Origin: Spirochaetaceae bacterium
Lineage (GTDB): Bacteria > Spirochaetota > Spirochaetia > CADAEX01
DNA length: 17,469 nucleotides
Assembly: GCA_009778835.1 (NCBI GenBank)
Contig: WRFK01000010.1
Coordinates: forward strand, 1-17,469
Direction of reading: 5' to 3'
Shown: one piece after another, positions 12,901 through 17,469 of the stretch
Numbering within the stretch: position 1 is the first letter of the stretch
Layout: every line of letters starts with the position of its first letter
Position numbers and translations under genes: made by a program
The notes under the pieces: model-generated
What the model was told of the DNA's origin: nothing
Databases searched by the model: none
Seen by the model: only the letters and a program-made list of their open reading frames with translations

Positions 12901-15900
12901 GTTAAGTATTGTAACTCCGCCCCTTTGCTTTTTTATCCCCCGTATAGGAATCTTCCATGTATTTATGGTTCTTGGATCATTTGGATCAGAAAGATATCCT
13001 GTATATAAACCCGCAAAGTTAAATATAAATTCAATATCTTTTCCTTCTGTCATTTCGCTGTCAGAGCCCGGAATAACAAAATCCCTAAGCGCACCGTTTG
13101 AAAAAACAGGACCAAGCGCTCTTGCCGCATTATTTGCTGCAATATTAAAATTTCTAAAAATCGTAGGAAGCCAAAAGCCGCCAGGCGCTACCCTGGTAGA
13201 AACAGGAGGATCTGCATCAAAAAACATTGTAATAGGATGATCATTTGTTGTATTAATCTTAACTTCAAGAGTTATATCAGATGCGCGAAGTTTATCTTTT
13301 CCCATAAAATCGCGTATAGTTACGTTAGCAGAGCTTTGCCCTTCGGTATCAAAACTATCCATTGCCCATATCGGCTCAACAAGCCCGATCGCAAAATTAC
13401 TTATTCGATATTCTATAGTATCTATCATCTCTAAATTAGATGAATTGCATACTCCGTCCGATCCTGCCTTGGCTTTTATTCTTCCTGCCAACAGGTCATC
13501 CGGTGTAAGAGGGGTATCAAGATGGAAAAAAGCGTCAAGGAGCCCTTTCTCGCCGGTCGACGAAGGCTTTCTTGTTATAGCTTCAACAGATGTAATATTA
13601 TATCCTGATATTCCTGTTATTTCAAAATTAGTTTCATTAATCTCAACAGTGTTACCATCCACACGGAACACATGTTCTGAAAATTTTACATATACTTTAG
13701 TACCACCCGCAGAAGCTATTGTATATTGAATTACAGGAGGCGTAGGCGCTACAGTCATAGCCGATGTTTCACTTTTTAAAAGATTACCTGCAAGGTCTGT
13801 GATCCCTCCTATAGTGCTATCGTATGAGAAAACATGAGCTAAATAAGAGTCCAATACCAACACACTATCGTCAAAAGTAAATGAAAAATAGGTATCATTT
13901 GAAAAATCAATCGGCGGACGCAATGGATTAAACAAAGGGTTGTTTACCGATGAAACCAAAGCAGGTCCGGGCATAGAATAAAAGATGGGAACAGTGTCAT
14001 CTAAAGCTATTATAAAAGCGCCAAAAGCATTATAACTTGCATTATAAATAGTTGTCTCCCTTATTCCTTTTCCCAAACCATAAGTACCTTCTCCTGGAGG
14101 AGGAGGTCCATAAAACCCATCTTCCGGATGCAGACCAGACCATGTCGGGGTATAAGGTATATGCACATGGAATTCAAGTCTGTTCGTAAGTCCGTTACCG
14201 GTAGTGTCAACTATTACAACCTCTTTTGTGTTTTCAGTTTCCTGGTAAGGAGCAATTACCGGTTGTTTCCAGTGCGGTACAACAGGAAAAGCACCTCTGT
14301 AATTAACTACAGGAGTAATTTCAATTGGAATATGGGTATAAAGGATATTTCCTCTGGCATCGAGTATTTCCTGGTTAGGATAAATTACTGCATCCATGCC
14401 TTCCGGAGAGGAAACTCCATACATATACCCTGGCCATATCGCGCTATCAGTGCTATATCCTACAACATATATCCTGAGTCCATGGGGGTCGTTTATGCTA
14501 TCGGAAGGTCCTATCCTGAACAATGCATTTGATGGCTCGCCTTCCTGAAGCACTCCTGCCCCATTCTTTGATCCTGATTTAAATGTTCCTGGATAACTAA
14601 AATAACCGGACATGGTAACTGTAGTATTTGCAACAGACTCGTAAAGGTGACCTCCATATTGAGTTGCTAAATTAAAATCCTTCTGTGCCAGCACATTAGC
14701 AGCTGTAGGACTTGCCCCCACAAAACGAGGGTCTGTTCCAATATCAACGCGCTCCGAATATGTTATCTGAAAATAGTTGTGCCAGTTATAGGTAGCGGCT
14801 GTACCGGGGTCGCGGCCGGTTTCTATACTTACAACAACAGGCCTGCAAAAATCTGCCACATCTGCAAACACAGGACTATGCGTGATCCTGTTTTTTCTAT
14901 TATCAAGCAAAGAAAAGTAAATTCCGGCAGCTGTTGCTTTTGGCGCATAAATATTGGGGGTAATAATTGTTGCTCCGAAATTTTTGCGAACTCCGGACAT
15001 ATCTGTGCTGTTAGTGTGTCCCGGACTGGAACCTGTAGCATCTGTATTCCATGTATCATCAGCTTTTAGATAAAATACCGCAATATCAAACAAATGCGCA
15101 GAAGTAAGGGTTGTACATTCTCTGTCTACATATGCTGTTACATCTATAGCGTTACCATTTATTTTTAATGCCCCTCTTGCTATAGCTTTTGCTATTTCGT
15201 TATTTGAATTCTCAAACATTATGCCGGATTCGGAGTTGGGATCAATTTGTATTCTTATGACATCATCAAAAACCGTAATACATCCTATATCCTGGCTTCC
15301 ACCAGATGAATATGAATTAGAAATATCAATTCCTGTTGCTATGTCCCAATCTATTGCCCCTGTAAGAGTAGTTTTTCCGGTCATAAGCGAATATGGTGTT
15401 GTTGCCCATCCCGAAGAAACACCTATAGAATTAGTTGCTGTAACACCATTGGCAGCCGCAACCCATGCGGTTGTACCAGTGCGGGGAATAACAGTACAAT
15501 CAGAAACAGTCATGTTATATGCTTCTGCAAATGCACTTGCAGAACTTTCATTATTGGGAATTTCAAGCTCCCAGGAGGAGGAAGTTACAGTCATATTACA
15601 ACGGTTTACATAAAAATTTTTACCAACACTAATTGTCGCATTATCAAGGGGTGCAAACGCACCGCCACAAGTGAGTCCTTCTACTATATTTGCGTTTGGC
15701 ATTGCCATTCCATAAACAGCTCTTAAGGGATGATTATACGCAAAAAGCCCATTCCCATCAGGAGCTACTAAAGACGAGTCATTAATATTATATCCAGGAC
15801 CAAGAGCTACAAAATCCTCGCTTGTTGTAAGAACTTTACCATTTAGATTAACTCTGCCGCTATATAGCACAAAATTTCTACATGAAAAATTATTTCCAAA

Positions 15901-17469
15901 GGAGATATTCCTTACAGGAGGGCTTGGAAGACCAGGAAGATATATATAAACATCTTCATGAAATATAATAGGGGTTAGGCTTGCATTGCTTGTTGATATA
16001 GTAACATTATCATCCTCCAGCTCTCCTGCAAAATATACAGTTTTATTAAAAATAATAGTTCCTGTTGCTATCAAGTCTCCGGAAGAAGCAACTTCTCCAT
16101 TTCCATTTTGTAAAAAATTACCTGCAATAGGATTAAATTTTGCCGTGCTTTCTATTATGAGCATATCGCTATTTGTTATTGTTACATTTCCACTGTTTGT
16201 TGTGCTTACTGCACCGCTAAGCGTTATAGTTCCGTCAGACACCATATTTATATGCCCGCTGCCTGCAGACAAGGTTCCTTCAACTGTTATGTTTCCAGAA
16301 CTTACTATATTTAATCCGCCTGTTGTGCCTGAACTATATGATGATGCATTTGTGAAAACTACATCCCCACTCCCTGCTGTTATCCTTAACAGATTACTTC
16401 CGCCATTTACCGGGTTATCGATTGTTACATCTCCGCCTGTTGTGCTTAGAGTTATTGGCGGTAATGTTGGTGTTGCCAGAGTTACTGTCCCTGTTCCGGT
16501 AAATGATATTGGGTTATTTGTTGTACTTATATTTGCGCCAAGACTTACAGCGCCTGTACCGCTTTGGGTAAATGAACCGGCAAGGGTAAAATTTGCCCCA
16601 TTGCTTATTGTGAGCAGAGCGCCATTTGCTATTGTTGCTGTTCCGGCGCTGTTTGTTGTTACTGCGCCATTAAGCATTATAGTTCCTGTTGACACCAGAT
16701 TTATATGCTCGCTGCCTGCAGACAAGGTTCCTGCAATTAATATACTTCCGGAGCTTGCTATATCTAATCCGCCGCCTGTGCCGCTTGAACTATATGATGA
16801 TGCTGTCCCGTTTAATTCTACTGCCCCGCTACCTGCATTGATAGTTAGCAGATTACTTCCGCCATTTACCGTCCTGGCGAACGTTACACTTTGATTTGAT
16901 GTAGTTATAGTTATATCAGCGCCAAGGGTTACACTTCCTGCTCCATTCTGGGTAAATGAACCGGCAAGGGTAAAATCTGCCCCGTTGTTTAGTGTAAGCA
17001 GGCCGCCATTTGTTATTGTTACTGTTCCGGCGTTGGTTGTTGTTACTGCGCCATTAAGCGTTACAGTTCCTGCTGACAACATATTTATATGCCCGCTGCC
17101 TGCAGACAAGGCTCCTGCAACTGCTATACTTCCGGAGCTTGCTACATCCAATCCACCGCCGGTGCCACTTGAACTATAAGATGACGGTGTCCCATTTAAT
17201 GATACTGCGCCGCTTCCTGCTCTTATGGTTAGCATATTACTTCCACCAGCTACCTGGTTGCCAAATGTAATACTATTGCCAGTGCCAGTGCCGAGAGTGC
17301 CTCTTGATGATATTATTATATCATCTCCCAGGGTTACTGCACCTGTAAAAGATATTGAAGCATTTGCAGTTGTTATATTCGCTCCAAGTTGTACAGCTGT
17401 TGCTCCTGCATTTTGCCAAAAATAACCTGTAAGATTAAAATTTGCCCCACTGTTTATTGTAAGCGCTCC
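12634..17469 (-). CDS. Giant beta-strand-repeat surface protein with C-terminal FlgD-type Ig domain (5' end outside window)
   Basis: The frame is open from the right edge to a TGA, at least 1611 codons. The N-terminal part visible is built of repeats of 128-153 residues (GGSN-LLTI-AGSG...SSYSSSGTGGG...LSAGS-HIN...LNGAVTT...FTLAGSFTQ), Gly/Ser/Thr/Asn-rich with alternating hydrophobics, as in parallel beta-helix adhesins and filamentous-haemagglutinin-like proteins. A long non-repetitive region follows, with Ig-like segments such as KVYVKFSEHVFR and ITYSERVDIG that resemble bacterial cell-surface Ig folds. The last ~88 residues match a FlgD-type Ig domain: VTINIFSLSGDVVKTLV, YTWDGTNTGGRKVARGIYFIRVV and KVMVVKD. 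It is probably exported to the cell surface. The signal peptide would lie outside the window. An internal ATG at 17235 is not the true start. Confidence 0.85.
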   Translation of the reverse strand, partial: GALTINSGANFNLTGYFWQNAGATAVQLGANITTANASISFTGAVTLGDDIIISSRGTLGTGTGNSITFGNQVAGGSNMLTIRAGSGAVSLNGTPSSYSSSGTGGGLDVASSGSIAVAGALSAGSGHINMLSAGTVTLNGAVTTTNAGTVTITNGGLLTLNNGADFTLAGSFTQNGAGSVTLGADITITTSNQSVTFARTVNGGSNLLTINAGSGAVELNGTASSYSSSGTGGGLDIASSGSILIAGTLSAGSEHINLVSTGTIMLNGAVTTNSAGTATIANGALLTISNGANFTLAGSFTQSGTGAVSLGANISTTNNPISFTGTGTVTLATPTLPPITLSTTGGDVTIDNPVNGGSNLLRITAGSGDVVFTNASSYSSGTTGGLNIVSSGNITVEGTLSAGSGHINMVSDGTITLSGAVSTTNSGNVTITNSDMLIIESTAKFNPIAGNFLQNGNGEVASSGDLIATGTIIFNKTVYFAGELEDDNVTISTSNASLTPIIFHEDVYIYLPGLPSPPVRNISFGNNFSCRNFVLYSGRVNLNGKVLTTSEDFVALGPGYNINDSSLVAPDGNGLFAYNHPLRAVYGMAMPNANIVEGLTCGGAFAPLDNATISVGKNFYVNRCNMTVTSSSWELEIPNNESSASAFAEAYNMTVSDCTVIPRTGTTAWVAAANGVTATNSIGVSSGWATTPYSLMTGKTTLTGAIDWDIATGIDISNSYSSGGSQDIGCITVFDDVIRIQIDPNSESGIMFENSNNEIAKAIARGALKINGNAIDVTAYVDRECTTLTSAHLFDIAVFYLKADDTWNTDATGSSPGHTNSTDMSGVRKNFGATIITPNIYAPKATAAGIYFSLLDNRKNRITHSPVFADVADFCRPVVVSIETGRDPGTAATYNWHNYFQITYSERVDIGTDPRFVGASPTAANVLAQKDFNLATQYGGHLYESVANTTVTMSGYFSYPGTFKSGSKNGAGVLQEGEPSNALFRIGPSDSINDPHGLRIYVVGYSTDSAIWPGYMYGVSSPEGMDAVIYPNQEILDARGNILYTHIPIEITPVVNYRGAFPVVPHWKQPVIAPYQETENTKEVVIVDTTGNGLTNRLEFHVHIPYTPTWSGLHPEDGFYGPPPPGEGTYGLGKGIRETTIYNASYNAFGAFIIALDDTVPIFYSMPGPALVSSVNNPLFNPLRPPIDFSNDTYFSFTFDDSVLVLDSYLAHVFSYDSTIGGITDLAGNLLKSETSAMTVAPTPPVIQYTIASAGGTKVYVKFSEHVFRVDGNTVEINETNFEITGISGYNITSVEAITRKPSSTGEKGLLDAFFHLDTPLTPDDLLAGRIKAKAGSDGVCNSSNLEMIDTIEYRISNFAIGLVEPIWAMDSFDTEGQSSANVTIRDFMGKDKLRASDITLEVKINTTNDHPITMFFDADPPVSTRVAPGGFWLPTIFRNFNIAANNAARALGPVFSNGALRDFVIPGSDSEMTEGKDIEFIFNFAGLYTGYLSDPNDPRTINTWKIPIRGIKKQRGGVTILNNVINVSRGEKTVLMYDLPKTGAVTINIFSLSGDVVKTLVKGTQPQGSYSYTWDGTNTGGRKVARGIYFIRVVGPDIDEYRKVMVVKDR
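16015..16404 (-). repeat. Surface protein repeat unit 3 (about 130 codons, more diverged)
   Basis: It begins GGSNLLRITAGSG and keeps SSYSS, LSAGSGHINMVS, and the FLQNGNGEV segment. It diverges towards its end, where the repetitive region gives way to unique sequence. The end is approximate. Confidence 0.6.
16405..16863 (-). repeat. Surface protein repeat unit 2 (153 codons, with 25-codon insertion)
   Basis: This unit has the same order of motifs as unit 1. It is longer because a Thr/Pro-rich segment (TLATPTLPPITLSTTGGDV) is inserted before the next GGSN. Confidence 0.7.
16864..17247 (-). repeat. Surface protein repeat unit 1 (128 codons)
   Basis: The unit runs from GGSNMLTI to just before GGSNLLTI. 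It is highly similar to the next unit at DNA level over most of its length, including long identical runs around 16951-16975 and 17087-17150. Upstream sequence to the window edge (17248-17469) looks like the rear part of another unit. Confidence 0.7.

Noticed and set aside
15986..16894. Long plus-strand open frame (302 codons), Pro/Val/Leu-rich
   Set aside because: It lies wholly antisense to the repeat region of the giant surface protein. Its composition is the reverse-complement echo of Gly/Ser/Thr-rich repeats, and it matches no recognisable family.
17235..17235. ATG at 17235 as start of the giant surface protein
   Set aside because: The same frame is open to the window edge and encodes more repeat sequence. 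The ATG lies inside a repeat where the other units have a leucine codon, and no signal peptide follows it.
16015..17469. Repeat array as a possible CRISPR or satellite
   Set aside because: The period is 384-459 bases, always a multiple of three, and the sequence is one open reading frame, so it is protein repeats.

Overview
The window looks like bacterial chromosome from a moderately AT-rich, diderm-type organism. The pointers are several lipoprotein signal peptides, a very large repetitive surface protein ending in a FlgD-type Ig domain, and multi-receptor amino-acid importers. This mix fits a Treponema-like spirochaete, but that assignment is an inference from gene style; the window has no rRNA or marker gene to settle it.

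Layout. 1-1217 (+): the tail of a sugar-phosphate nucleotidyltransferase followed by a Gfo/Idh/MocA-type oxidoreductase. 1246-6563 (-): a tightly packed operon, read right to left: a lipoprotein built from solute-binding half-domains, a ~1000-residue protein carrying six more half-domains and an ABC permease, an ABC ATPase with an extra C-terminal domain, and an RsbW-like anti-sigma kinase. 6710-7216 (+): a DUF985 cupin on the opposite strand. 7245-9481 (-): a STAS anti-anti-sigma factor and a membrane dCache-HAMP-SpoIIE phosphatase. 9582-10238 (+): an RluA-type pseudouridine synthase. 10335-11174 (-): a family 2 glycosyltransferase. 11264-12448 (+): an unrecognised lipoprotein followed by a short remnant repeating its C-terminus. 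12634-17469 (-): a giant beta-strand-repeat surface protein that runs off the right edge.

The most interesting part is 1246-9481. All three classic partner-switching components lie here: an RsbV-like STAS protein, an RsbU-like phosphatase with an extracytoplasmic sensor, and an RsbW-like kinase. The kinase is the last gene of an amino-acid ABC importer operon. The importer ATPase carries its own C-terminal region resembling a degenerate RsbW/HATPase fold. This suggests that nutrient uptake and partner-switching signalling are physically and genetically coupled. No sigma factor is present in the window, so the output is unknown.

Other points of note are a strong ribosome binding site on the phosphatase that points at an AUU codon, solute-binding half-domains in reversed (C-half then N-half) order across two genes, overlapping divergent promoters, and a duplicated gene tail with only synonymous differences. 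No tRNA, rRNA, CRISPR array or insertion sequence was recognised.
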